This document shows, in pieces, positions 17,057 through 25,434 of a stretch of 64,000 nt of DNA. How positions within the stretch are numbered: position 1 is the stretch's first letter; every line of letters begins with the position of its first letter. The DNA comes from Amycolatopsis nivea. GTDB lineage: Bacteria > Actinomycetota > Actinomycetes > Mycobacteriales > Pseudonocardiaceae. The stretch spans positions 1 to 64,000 of the forward strand of contig NZ_SDLT01000031.1 of assembly GCF_004522235.1 (NCBI RefSeq), given 5' to 3'. The translations under genes and the position numbers were made by a program. Under the pieces are notes generated by a model. The model had not been told where the DNA came from and searched no databases. It was given only the letters and a program-made list of their open reading frames with translations.

Positions 17057-17696
17057 GAGGCCGCACCACATAGACCAGCGCCGCGACCGCGAATCCGCCG
17101 CCGCCGGCGAGCGAGAGGACGAGGAAGTTGCCCGGCACGCCGACCAGGACGCTCGCCCCGCTGCACACGATGATCCAGCCGCCGAGGAAGTACTGCCGCA
17201 GGTCCTGCCACAGCGTGCCGCCGGCGAGGTAGAGCGCGCCGGTCAGCAGCAGCGACGTGCCGGACCACAGCAGCGGCACGAGGTCCGAGCCCTCGGGGAG
17301 GAGTTTGGTGATCCGGATGTCGATCAGGCTCATCCCGGCGAACGAGATCATCCACGCCCAGCCGTACATCGCGCCGATCCGCCGGGACGGCCCGCGGATC
17401 CCGCGGCCGCCTTTGCTGCCGTGCCAAGCGGAGTAGACGATCGCGCCCACCATGAGCACCGCGACGACGATGCCCGCGACCCAGCCGGGCAGCATTGCCG
17501 CCGACCGCTCGTCGGAGAGGTAGACGAGCCCCCAGCCGACCAGCCAGGCGAAGGCCCAGACGGCGAACAGACGCGCCGGGCTGACTCGCAGCTCCCGGCG
17601 CGTCCGTTCGTTCTGCCGGGCGATGAGCTCCAGCGATTCCGCCACGGACAGCGGCTCGCCTTCGTCCTCGACGGGGTCCCCCGCGTCGTTGTTCAC
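17049..17696 (-). CDS. Membrane protein partner of the winged-helix regulator
   Basis: Integral membrane protein of 215 residues and unknown function. A soluble acidic N-terminus (about 1-40, with VAESLELIARQNERTRREL) precedes about six hydrophobic segments from residue 43 to 210. The GTG start follows GGAAGGGCGG. It overlaps the regulator gene downstream by 8 bp. The pair resembles many actinobacterial two-gene units in which an HTH protein follows a multi-pass membrane protein. No transport or enzymatic signature was recognised. Confidence 0.75.
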   Translation of the reverse strand: MNNDAGDPVEDEGEPLSVAESLELIARQNERTRRELRVSPARLFAVWAFAWLVGWGLVYLSDERSAAMLPGWVAGIVVAVLMVGAIVYSAWHGSKGGRGIRGPSRRIGAMYGWAWMISFAGMSLIDIRITKLLPEGSDLVPLLWSGTSLLLTGALYLAGGTLWQDLRQYFLGGWIIVCSGASVLVGVPGNFLVLSLAGGGGFAVAALVYVVRPRD

Positions 17697-17750
17697 CCCG
17701 GACCGCCCTTCCCCCGTACTGACCCCGCATGCAGCACGGAAGCTAACACG

Positions 17751-18485
17751 TCACGCGACCTTCACCGGGCCCAGCCGGAACCGCCGCACCACCACGAGCG
17801 CGGGCACGACCAGCCACGCCGCCAGCACGCCGACCGCGAGACCGAGCCCGCCGGCGTGGTCCACCGGGAGCGTGCCGACGCGGCCGAGCCAGTACGTGGG
17901 GAAGAAGTGCGCGAGCGCGGACATCCATTCCGGCAAGATCGACAGCGGCATCCACAACCCGCCGAACACACCGAGCGGGAGCATCAACGCGCCAGTCATC
18001 GCGCCGACCGTGTCGCCCTTGCCGAACAACCCCAGCAGCAGCCCGAGCACCGCGAACGGCAGCGCGCCCAGCCACAACGAAACCCCGCTGAGCAGCCACT
18101 GCGCCGCGGTGAGCTGTACCCCGCGCACCGCACCGGCCACGAAGATCACCAGAACCACCGGCAATGCCATCGCCATCGAAGACGCGATCTTCACCGCGAG
18201 ATAGCCGGGCCCGCGCATCGGCGTGAGCCGCAGTTGCCGCTGCCAGCCGTCAGTCCGCTCGGTCGCGACGCGGGTGCCGGTGAACAACGCGCCGCTCATC
18301 GCGCCGTACGCGCCCATGTTGATCATCGTGGTGACGCTCGCCTTGATGCCGTCCGGCCCGACTTGGTCGCCGAACAACCCGCCGAACAGGAGAAACATGC
18401 CGAGCGGGACCACGATGGTGAACAACGCGAACTGCGGGCTGCGGACGATGCGCAGGATCTCCAGGCGGAGGTAGACGAGGTTCAT
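17751..18485 (-). CDS. ABC-2 type exporter permease
   Basis: Membrane component of an ABC exporter, 244 residues with six hydrophobic segments. A long loop between the first two (GDQVGPDGIKASVTTMINMGAYGAMSGAL) and the sequence ATERTDGWQRQLRLTPMRG are typical ABC-2/DrrB-like features. The start codon overlaps the stop of the ATPase gene by 4 bp (ATGA), so the two are coupled. It probably exports a lipophilic compound or drug together with the ATPase. Confidence 0.88.
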   Translation of the reverse strand: MNLVYLRLEILRIVRSPQFALFTIVVPLGMFLLFGGLFGDQVGPDGIKASVTTMINMGAYGAMSGALFTGTRVATERTDGWQRQLRLTPMRGPGYLAVKIASSMAMALPVVLVIFVAGAVRGVQLTAAQWLLSGVSLWLGALPFAVLGLLLGLFGKGDTVGAMTGALMLPLGVFGGLWMPLSILPEWMSALAHFFPTYWLGRVGTLPVDHAGGLGLAVGVLAAWLVVPALVVVRRFRLGPVKVA

Positions 18486-19384
18486 CGGAGCGCTCCCTGC
18501 GGCTCGTCGGAGGTGAGGGCGAGGAACGCTTCCTCCAGCCCCGCGGAGGTGATCTCGATCGAGCTGGCCTGGGGAAACGCCGTGATCAGCGCCCGGATCG
18601 CCAGGTCGGAATCCGTGCAGGCCAGTTCCGTACGATCGCCCTGTACGCGCGCCCTGGCGACCCCGTCGAGCGCGGCCAGGGCTTCCGGGCGAGCGCCCTG
18701 TACGAGTGCCCTGATCACTCGCCCGGACACATTCGCGCGCACCTCGTCGACCGCCCCGTCCGCGACGACCTTCCCGTGCCGCATCAACACGACCCGGTCC
18801 GCGTAGTCCTCCGCCTCGGCGAGGTAATGCGTCGCGAACAGAACAGTCCGCCCCGCCGCCGTGAACTCGTGCATAGAGGCCCAGAATTCACGCCGAGCAT
18901 CGACGTCCAGCGCCGCCGTCGGCTCGTCGAGCACCAACAGCTCCGGGTCACCGGTGAGCGCGAGCGCGTACCGGACCCGCTGAAGCTGCCCGCCGGACAA
19001 CTTCCCGCACCGCCGCTTGGCGAACTCCGCGATCCCGGCCCGCGCGTAAACCTCCTTGGCCGACAGCGGATTCTCGAACATCGACCGATGCAACTCGACC
19101 AACTCGGCCGGCGTGACGTCCCGCAGCAAGAACCCGTTCTGCACCATCGCCGCGAGCCGCCCGGAATCGAGCGCCGCCCGGGGCGAACCGCCGAACACCC
19201 GCACGCTCCCCTCGTCCGGCGAGGCAAGCCCCAACAACATGTCAATCGTGGTCGACTTGCCCGCACCGTTCGGCCCGAGCAACGCGACGACCTCACCCCG
19301 CCGCACGGCCACCGACACGCCGTCGACCGCGCGGACCTGCTTGAACTGCTTCACCAGGCCGGTCAGCCTGAACGCTTCCGTCAT
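18482..19384 (-). CDS. ABC exporter ATP-binding subunit
   Basis: Nucleotide-binding subunit of 300 residues with Walker A GPNGAGKST (about 37-45), Q-loop QNGFLLRD, signature LSGGQLQRV, Walker B LLVLDEPTAALD and the H-loop ATHYLAEAE. A C-terminal extension of about 90 residues is usual in the DrrA/CcmA-like exporter group. The ATG at 19384 opens the two-gene exporter operon. A perfect palindrome 28 bp upstream is a likely repressor site, although no regulator gene is next to it. Substrate unknown. Confidence 0.9.
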   Translation of the reverse strand: MTEAFRLTGLVKQFKQVRAVDGVSVAVRRGEVVALLGPNGAGKSTTIDMLLGLASPDEGSVRVFGGSPRAALDSGRLAAMVQNGFLLRDVTPAELVELHRSMFENPLSAKEVYARAGIAEFAKRRCGKLSGGQLQRVRYALALTGDPELLVLDEPTAALDVDARREFWASMHEFTAAGRTVLFATHYLAEAEDYADRVVLMRHGKVVADGAVDEVRANVSGRVIRALVQGARPEALAALDGVARARVQGDRTELACTDSDLAIRALITAFPQASSIEITSAGLEEAFLALTSDEPQGALR

Positions 19385-19412
19385 CTCGTCCCCCAGTGCT
19401 TCGCTGTCCGGA

Positions 19413-19429
19413 ACTTTGTAACACAAAGT
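19413..19429 (-). promoter_or_regulatory. Operator-like palindrome ACTTTGTAACACAAAGT
   Basis: Perfect 7-bp arms ACTTTGT/ACAAAGT around AAC lie 28 bp upstream of the exporter ATPase start, in an otherwise GC-rich region. The size and AT-rich arms fit a dimeric TetR, PadR or GntR repressor site. Confidence 0.6.
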
Positions 19430-19672
19430 CGACTGTGTTGAAAAGTGGTGGGCAACACCGAGTCGTTCACGACGGCAAGCACACACCCCGCCCGAGCAAC
19501 CCTCCCGCTCAGCCAGTCGCGGGCCACGGACGGGCGAACGAGGGCCTCTCCAGTGCGGACACAACGCCCGACCGCACTCACTCACATGAACTACGGGATC
19601 ACTGAAATGCAGGAGAATTCCGGCTTGCGTTCCATTTCGCAGCACCGTGTGCAATTCGCCGAACCAGCGGTA

Positions 19673-19684
19673 GGGAAATTTCCC
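19673..19684. promoter_or_regulatory. Palindrome GGGAAATTTCCC upstream of the Cys-rich gene
   Basis: A 12-bp perfect palindrome lies 46 bp before the GTG of the Cys-rich unknown protein, within a 346-bp divergent intergenic region that is lower in GC than its surroundings. It may be an operator for that gene. Confidence 0.4.
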
Positions 19685-19730
19685 ATCATCCCGGAACAAT
19701 CGAGGATTACCGCGAATCCGAGGGGGATCG

Positions 19731-20756
19731 GTGAAACACTGGGCTAGCTGCGAGCGCGCGGGAAGCCAGCGCTGTGCATGCAAGGCGTGTGCGGGTGCCA
19801 AACACGGTTGGACCGGCGCTGTCGCGCTGGCACGGGACAAAAACCCAAGCAGACGCGACGACCTGCGCGACAGTGCCGACGAGAGGTGGCGGGCCGCTTG
19901 GGTCGGACACCGGCCGAAGAACCGTCGGATCAGCTACCCCAAGAAAAGCGCCGCCATAAGCGCCACAGTCGCCGATATCGTCGACTGGCTTGCCGTCGAC
20001 TGCGAAAATCACCGGCACTCGGCTGATTCTCGAAGTACATCAGGAAGGAAGACCGTCGAGTACGTCGAAACCGCGGTACCCGACTCCTCAGCAGGGCAGC
20101 CAGAACCGAGTGGTCAGTCTCCGTCGCAAGCTACGGAACCGGGCGACGCAGCGGACCGACCGCCAGCAGCCGCGGAGAGCGGCGATGTCGCAGCAGGCCG
20201 GGATGAGCCGCCGGTACTCAGCATGGTCGACCAGGTCGAGCGACTCGGCGACGCACTCACCACTGTGGTCCTCTGTGACATCGAACGAGCTCACCACGGT
20301 CCGATCCCGGATACGACGAGAGTTGCCCTGGCCGACCACTTCTGGTGCGACTTGCTCGCGCAACTGGCGCATGTGCTCTCCGAGGGCCTCACCACGGTCG
20401 AGAAACTGACCGGCAAAGTTCCGGAGCTCGTGACTCGGCTCGTCCTGGAGTCCCGGAGGGAGAGCGATCGGCTTCCGCTCGAGGAATTCGTGGTGCGGAC
20501 TGCGGTGAACAGCATCTGGAAGCACCTGCAGGTGCTGATGCCGTTCGGCTGGCTGGTGCTGGTCAAGCGGATGGTGCCGATCATCCGGATTCTGGCGGTG
20601 CTGATGTGCAAGTCTCCGGAACGGCACGAAGCGGTGGTGCGCTACTGCGTGGACCCGCTCACCGGGCAGCTCCGCGATGAGACCAAACGGCGTCTCCGCA
20701 AGGTCCTCAACGACTGGCTGCCGGGCTTGGAAGCGCCCGACGAAGAGGCAGCCTGA
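19731..20756 (+). CDS. Unknown protein with Cys-rich N-terminus and hydrophobic C-terminal helices
   Basis: Family not recognised; 341 residues. The first 27 residues contain a tight potential metal site: C7, C15, C17, C20 and H25 in the segments SCERAGSQRCAC and KACAGAKHGW, followed by basic sequence. Residues about 100-160 are a Pro/Glu/Ala-rich linker. The last 180 residues are helical, with a hydrophobic stretch at about 262-294 (FGWLVLVKRMVPIIRILAVLM) that could insert into or lie on the membrane. The GTG at 19731 has an excellent AGGGGG ribosome site 4 bp away, which supports the start and includes the Cys motif. Neighbours on both sides are unrelated. A zinc-binding head is inferred. 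Confidence 0.7.
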   Translation: MKHWASCERAGSQRCACKACAGAKHGWTGAVALARDKNPSRRDDLRDSADERWRAAWVGHRPKNRRISYPKKSAAISATVADIVDWLAVDCENHRHSADSRSTSGRKTVEYVETAVPDSSAGQPEPSGQSPSQATEPGDAADRPPAAAESGDVAAGRDEPPVLSMVDQVERLGDALTTVVLCDIERAHHGPIPDTTRVALADHFWCDLLAQLAHVLSEGLTTVEKLTGKVPELVTRLVLESRRESDRLPLEEFVVRTAVNSIWKHLQVLMPFGWLVLVKRMVPIIRILAVLMCKSPERHEAVVRYCVDPLTGQLRDETKRRLRKVLNDWLPGLEAPDEEAA

Positions 20757-20932
20757 AACCGGTTAATCCGGTTGCTCCCCGCTATCAGCCGCACTACCGT
20801 CCGGATTCATGACGATCTTCGCCCGCTGCCGCCTGTCCTGATCCCGGCACGACTTTCCGGGCCGCCCGCCACCGGGCGGCCCCCGCTCTGCGTGCCGGAC
20901 CGCCTCTCGTCCGGAAAGGACACTTTCGCCTT

Positions 20933-22099
20933 ATGGGCAAGCACATCGTCATGGTCGGCTGCTCCGCGCCGAGCCACGTCTACCCGTCGCTGGGGATCAT
21001 CCGCGAGCTGGTGCGGCGCGGGCACCGGGTCAGCTACGTCGTCGGCGAACCGCTCGCCGAACTCGTCGAAGCGACCGGCGCGGACGTCGTCGCGCATCCC
21101 ACGATCTTCCCGCTCGGCCCGGACGCGGAATGGCCGGAAGACCCGGCCGAAGCGATGCGCGTCTTCCTCGACGAAGCCGTCGCGATCCACCCGCGGCTGA
21201 TCGAAACCTTCGACCACGACCGCCCGGACCTGCTGCTCTACGACATCGGCGGCCTCGGGGCACCGCTGCTCGGCCTCCGCTACGACGTGCCCGCGGTGCA
21301 GCTCTCCCCCACCTACGTCGCCTGGGACGGCTACGAGGAAGAACTCGCCGACGTCCTCAAACCGATCCGCACCTCACCGTCCGGAGTGGACTACCACCGG
21401 GCCTTTACCGAGTGGCTGACGGAAAACGGAGTCACCGAAGACGCCTGGACGTGGCTCGCCCGACCGGTGCCGATCCTGTCGCTGATCCCGCGCGCGATGC
21501 AGCCGAACGCCGACCGCGTGCCGGAAGACCGGGTCCAGTTCGTCGGCCCGTGCCTCGACCCGGCGCGCGCCTCGGAGCACTGGACGCCGCCGTCCGACGG
21601 CAAACCCGTGCTGCTCGTGTCGTTCGGCACCGCATACAACGACCAGCTGGACGTCTACCGGCACTGCATCACCGAGTTCGAGGACTGGCACGTCGTGCTC
21701 TCCATCGGCAAGCACGTCTCGAAGGACGATCTAGGCCCGCTGCCGGAGTCGGTCGAGGTGCACGAAACGGTGCCACAGCTGGCAATTCTCGACGTCGCGT
21801 CCGCCTTCATCACGCACGCCGGCATGGGCGGCTGCACGGAATCCCTCTGGTACGGCGTCCCGACGGTCGCCATCCCGCAAGCCGTCGACCAGTTCGGCAA
21901 CGCCGCGCAGCTGGAAGCGTTGGGAGTCGGCAAGCATCTGCCCGCGGACCAGGTGACCGCCAAATCCCTGCGCGAAGCGGTCGATGAGGTCAGCAGTTCG
22001 CCGGACGTCGCCGCGCGGCTGGCTGAGCTGCGCGCGGAAATCCGAGCCAACGGCGGGATTACCGCGGCCACGGACGCGGTGGAGAGGTTCCTGAAATAA
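20933..22099 (+). CDS. Macrolide-type (MGT/OleD-like) glycosyltransferase
   Basis: GT-B fold glycosyltransferase of 388 residues in the family that transfers glucose from UDP-glucose to macrolides and related small molecules. N-terminal SAPSHVYPSLGIIRELVRRGHRVSYV matches the acceptor domain. The donor-binding segment near residues 292-320 (THAGMGGCTESLWYGVPTVA, then QAVDQFGNA) is typical of GT1 enzymes. It has no adjacent biosynthetic genes, so a resistance/detoxification role, as for OleD or MgtA, is likely. Its 3' end overlaps the convergent kinase gene by 41 bp. Confidence 0.88.
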   Translation: MGKHIVMVGCSAPSHVYPSLGIIRELVRRGHRVSYVVGEPLAELVEATGADVVAHPTIFPLGPDAEWPEDPAEAMRVFLDEAVAIHPRLIETFDHDRPDLLLYDIGGLGAPLLGLRYDVPAVQLSPTYVAWDGYEEELADVLKPIRTSPSGVDYHRAFTEWLTENGVTEDAWTWLARPVPILSLIPRAMQPNADRVPEDRVQFVGPCLDPARASEHWTPPSDGKPVLLVSFGTAYNDQLDVYRHCITEFEDWHVVLSIGKHVSKDDLGPLPESVEVHETVPQLAILDVASAFITHAGMGGCTESLWYGVPTVAIPQAVDQFGNAAQLEALGVGKHLPADQVTAKSLREAVDEVSSSPDVAARLAELRAEIRANGGITAATDAVERFLK

Positions 22100-22949
22100 G
22101 CGCGAGGAGCACGTCGCGGTCGAACCATTCACCGCCGACGTGCTCCTGGTGCAGATAAGCAGTGACCGCCCGGGCCTGGCAACATCGCTCCGCCAGGCCC
22201 GGATCCACTTGTGCGGCATGGGAAAACCGTGTGATCAACCCGGCCAGGTCGCGCGTCAGCGTTGTTTTCGCGACCACGGTGAACGCGTCGAAAGCCGCTG
22301 TCCCACGCCACCCGATCGGATCGATCGCCAGCCACGGTTCCCGTTCCGCCCGCAGCACATTCCCGAAATGCAGATCGGCGTGCAGCATCGTGGCAGTCCG
22401 GTCGTCGGCGAGCTGGGCGATCAGTTCGCGCGCCCGGTCCACCTCGCGCGTCGGCAACAACCCTGACGCTGCCAGTTGTTCCAGCTGCGCGAGCCACGGC
22501 CCGGCCGTCGAGGCGAGCGACCGCGTCCCGGCCGGCGCGGGCACCGCGAGCCGACGGGCCAGCTCGCCAGCGATCTCGGTCGCTTCCTCCGCGCGCACCG
22601 TTTCCAGCGTCGCGGGGCCGACGCGTTCGAGCAAAAGTGCGGCACGATCCGCGGAGACCGCCAGCAGCCGCACGACTCCAGCGCCGTCGAAGTGCTCCAA
22701 CGCCGCCGCTTCCTCAGCACAACGCGGATGGGGAAACGAAATCTTGAGCGCGGCGGCCTGCCCGCCGCGTTCGACGGGCAGCACCAGCGCGGTCTCCCCA
22801 TGCAGTGGAGCCCCTGCGATCCGACACCCCCATCGCGCGCAAGCCGCCGCGGCCAGCTCGGGCAGCTCCCGCAGCCAAGCCTCGCCCGCGCTGCCCTCCC
22901 GCCGCCGCACCGCCGCAGCCAATCCAGGCGGCACGGCGAACTTCGTCAT
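22059..22949 (-). CDS. APH(6)/hydroxyurea-resistance-like kinase
   Basis: Small-molecule kinase of 296 residues in the aminoglycoside phosphotransferase superfamily, nearest by eye to streptomycin 6-kinase-like proteins. The catalytic loop LHADLHFGNVL gives H190, D192 and N197, and AIDPIG supplies the metal-binding D210. A lysine in AALKISFPHP serves the ATP site. The start overlaps the aminotransferase-regulator stop in ATGA, so it is the last gene of the operon that begins with the amino-acid transporter. The substrate may therefore be an amine handled by this operon rather than an antibiotic. The 3' end overlaps the convergent glycosyltransferase by 41 bp. Confidence 0.8.
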   Translation of the reverse strand: MTKFAVPPGLAAAVRRREGSAGEAWLRELPELAAAACARWGCRIAGAPLHGETALVLPVERGGQAAALKISFPHPRCAEEAAALEHFDGAGVVRLLAVSADRAALLLERVGPATLETVRAEEATEIAGELARRLAVPAPAGTRSLASTAGPWLAQLEQLAASGLLPTREVDRARELIAQLADDRTATMLHADLHFGNVLRAEREPWLAIDPIGWRGTAAFDAFTVVAKTTLTRDLAGLITRFSHAAQVDPGLAERCCQARAVTAYLHQEHVGGEWFDRDVLLALISGTSPPRPWPR

Positions 22950-24670
22950 CCCCGGATCTCGTTGAGATAGTTGTAGATCGTGTACCGCGTCACTTCGAGC
23001 TGCCCGGCCAGGTGGTCCACCGCGTCCTTGATCAGGAAATACCCGGCCTCGTCCAGCTCCCTGACCACCGCCGACTTGTGCCGCTTCTTCATCAGCTCCA
23101 CCGGGATCCCGGACTTCCCGATCGCGCGTCCGACGAGGAACCGCTGCAGGCTGTCGACGTCCGGCAGGAACGTCTCGTCCCGCCGTTCCTCCGACGTCTG
23201 CGCCGCCGCGGGCAGTTCGCTGTTCACGCACAGGCACCCGATCGCCGTCCCGTCGGCGTCGCGCAGAAACAACGTGGACGAACGGATCTCGCGCCCGTCC
23301 GGGCTGTGCGTGCGGTAGTTGGTCAGGTCCTGCGTCGTGCCGCGCCGGACGAGCCCGAGCAGCAGATCCGTCATCGGCCCGCCGACCGAGCGGCCGGTGA
23401 GCTTCCCCGCGATCGCGACGATCGAATCCGGCAGCCGCGACAGGTCGTGGAGCAACACCTCGTTGCCCGGCCCGAGCATCGCCGCCAGTCCGTCCACCGC
23501 CGGGATCAGGGCGGTGAGCAGCTCATGCGTCGCCGTGCCCGCAGCCGACGCGACCGGCACGACCCGGCGCGGGCGCAGCAGTGTTTCCAGCGCGTCCCGT
23601 ACCAGCTCGGCAGCCGCGGCGGGGGTCGACGCGTGCGGCGACAATCGGACATGTTCCGGACGCACCGTTGCCGCGATCCCCGCTGCCGTCAACGCCGCCC
23701 CGACCTGCTCCGCCGGCTTGTCCGGCAACGAAAACGCGAGAATCCCGGCGCGCCGTTCAGTCGCCGAGACGATCTCCGCGCCGAGTGAGCGCAGCACGTC
23801 CTCAAGCTCGCCAACACGTTCGCCGATCCGGCCCGCGATCGCCGCGACGCCGGTTTCCTCGACCAGTTCGAGCGCCGCCGCGAACGCGCCGGACGTGACC
23901 GGGCTGAGGTTCGAGATCGACCAGCTCGCCGCGGTCGGGTCGGCCGGGTGGATCTCGTTGTCGAACAAACCAGGGTCGCGCGCGCCGGTCCAGCCGGACA
24001 GGATCGGGTCCATCCGCGCCAGCGCCCGGTCGGACAGCACCGCGAACCCTGCGCCCCAGCCCGCCCGCAGCCACTTCTGCCCGCCGACCACGAGCACGTC
24101 GGCGACCTCCCACGGCGCGTCGACGACCCCGAAGCCCTGGATCCCGTCGACCACCAGCAGCCGATCGCCCACCACCTCGCGCAACGCGGCGAGATCAGCC
24201 CGGTAACCAGTGCGGAAATCGACCGCGCTCACCGAAACGACAGTGGTTTCCGGCGTGAGCGCTTCCGCAAGCCGATCGGGAGTGACGTAACCGCCTTCCA
24301 GCCGCCGCATCCGCACCCGTCCGGCCTGCTCGGCGCGTGCCCACGGGTACGTGTTGGCCGGGAACTCCGCGGCCGAAACGAGCACTTCGCCGTGGCTGTT
24401 GAACGCCGCCTGGAACAGGCCGAGGCTGGTGTGCGGGAGCAGGACGGTGTGGTCGGTGTCGCTGCCGCAGAGCCGCGCGGCCGCTGCCTTCGCGCGGATC
24501 TCCTGCCGCATCACTTCGTCCACAGTGGACGGACCGGCCTTGGTCGTCGCCTCCAGCAGCCGCGCGGTGGTGTCGAGCACGGCGTGCGACGGCGGCCCGA
24601 ACCGCGCGAAGTCCAGGTAGCCCGCGGGCTCGTCGAACTGGAGCAGGTACCGGGGCGGGATCCGGGTCAC
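22946..24670 (-). CDS. Class V aminotransferase fused to YheO-PAS/HTH regulator
   Basis: Unusual 574-residue fusion. Residues about 1-365 form a class V PLP enzyme (kynureninase/SufS-like fold): VVDGIQGFG gives the pyridine-binding D175 and VVGGQKWLRAG the Schiff-base K199. Residues about 378-490 match the YheO-type PAS domain (NEVLLHDLSRLPDSIVAI, TGRSVGGPMTD), and about 515-574 the DauR-type HTH (LDEAGYFLIKDAV, VTRYTIYNYL). It may be a PLP-dependent sensor-regulator, analogous in logic to MocR proteins but with the parts reversed and a different aminotransferase class. It could instead be an enzyme that controls its own operon. The GTG overlaps the ABC ATPase stop (GTGA). An inverted repeat at 27294-27326 is a candidate target. 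Confidence 0.85.
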   Translation of the reverse strand: MTRIPPRYLLQFDEPAGYLDFARFGPPSHAVLDTTARLLEATTKAGPSTVDEVMRQEIRAKAAAARLCGSDTDHTVLLPHTSLGLFQAAFNSHGEVLVSAAEFPANTYPWARAEQAGRVRMRRLEGGYVTPDRLAEALTPETTVVSVSAVDFRTGYRADLAALREVVGDRLLVVDGIQGFGVVDAPWEVADVLVVGGQKWLRAGWGAGFAVLSDRALARMDPILSGWTGARDPGLFDNEIHPADPTAASWSISNLSPVTSGAFAAALELVEETGVAAIAGRIGERVGELEDVLRSLGAEIVSATERRAGILAFSLPDKPAEQVGAALTAAGIAATVRPEHVRLSPHASTPAAAAELVRDALETLLRPRRVVPVASAAGTATHELLTALIPAVDGLAAMLGPGNEVLLHDLSRLPDSIVAIAGKLTGRSVGGPMTDLLLGLVRRGTTQDLTNYRTHSPDGREIRSSTLFLRDADGTAIGCLCVNSELPAAAQTSEERRDETFLPDVDSLQRFLVGRAIGKSGIPVELMKKRHKSAVVRELDEAGYFLIKDAVDHLAGQLEVTRYTIYNYLNEIRG

Positions 24671-25434
24671 GACAGGACCCGCGCGAGGAACTGCCGCGTC
24701 CGCTCGTGTTCCGGGGACTTCAGCACCCGCTCCGGCGGCCCGGTTTCGACCACCGTGCCGTCGGCGAGGAACACCACCTCGTCGGCGGCCTCCGCGGCGA
24801 AAGCCATTTCGTGCGTCACGACCACCATCGTCATCCCCTCCCGAGCCAACGTACCCATCACCGCGAGCACCTCCCCGACCAGCTCCGGGTCCAGCGCGGA
24901 CGTCGGCTCGTCGAACAGCATGAGCTTCGGCTTCATCGCCAGCGACCGGGCGATCGCAACGCGCTGCTGCTGCCCGCCGGACAGTTGCCCTGGGTAAGCG
25001 CCCGCTCGGTCCGCGAGCCCGACCCGGTCGAGCAGGTCCAGCGCCTCTTTCCGGGCCTTCGCCGGGTCGACGCCGAGCACCCGCACCGGTCCCTCGACGA
25101 CGTTCTCCAGCGCTGTGCGGTGCCCGAACAGGTTGAACCGCTGGAAAACCATGCCGATGTCCCGGCGCTGCCGGGCGACGTCCTTCTCCCGCAGTTCGTA
25201 CAGCTTGCCGCCGCGCAGTTTGAACCCGATCGGCTCGCCGTCCACCCAGACCTGGCCGCCGTCGATCGTCTCGAGATGGTTGAGGCAGCGGAGAAACGTG
25301 CTCTTCCCCGCTCCCGAGGGCCCGAGCAGGCACACCACCTGTCCTTTGCGGACCTCCAGGTCGATGCCCTTGAGCACCTCGGTGTGCCCGTAGTTCTTGC
25401 GGACCCCGACAGCTTTCAGCAGCGGTTCAGACAC
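24667..25434 (-). CDS. Polar amino-acid ABC importer ATPase
   Basis: ATPase of 255 residues of the GlnQ/HisP type that energises uptake of a polar amino acid or amine. Walker A is LGPSGAGKSTFLRCLN, the Q-loop MVFQRFNLFGHRT, the signature LSGGQQQRVAIAR and Walker B LMLFDEPTSALDPE. The GTG at 25434 is chosen because GAGGGG lies about 7 bp upstream; a GTG 6 bp earlier is also in frame but too near that site. It overlaps the permease stop by 8 bp and the downstream fusion gene by 4 bp. Confidence 0.92.
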   Translation of the reverse strand: MSEPLLKAVGVRKNYGHTEVLKGIDLEVRKGQVVCLLGPSGAGKSTFLRCLNHLETIDGGQVWVDGEPIGFKLRGGKLYELREKDVARQRRDIGMVFQRFNLFGHRTALENVVEGPVRVLGVDPAKARKEALDLLDRVGLADRAGAYPGQLSGGQQQRVAIARSLAMKPKLMLFDEPTSALDPELVGEVLAVMGTLAREGMTMVVVTHEMAFAAEAADEVVFLADGTVVETGPPERVLKSPEHERTRQFLARVLS

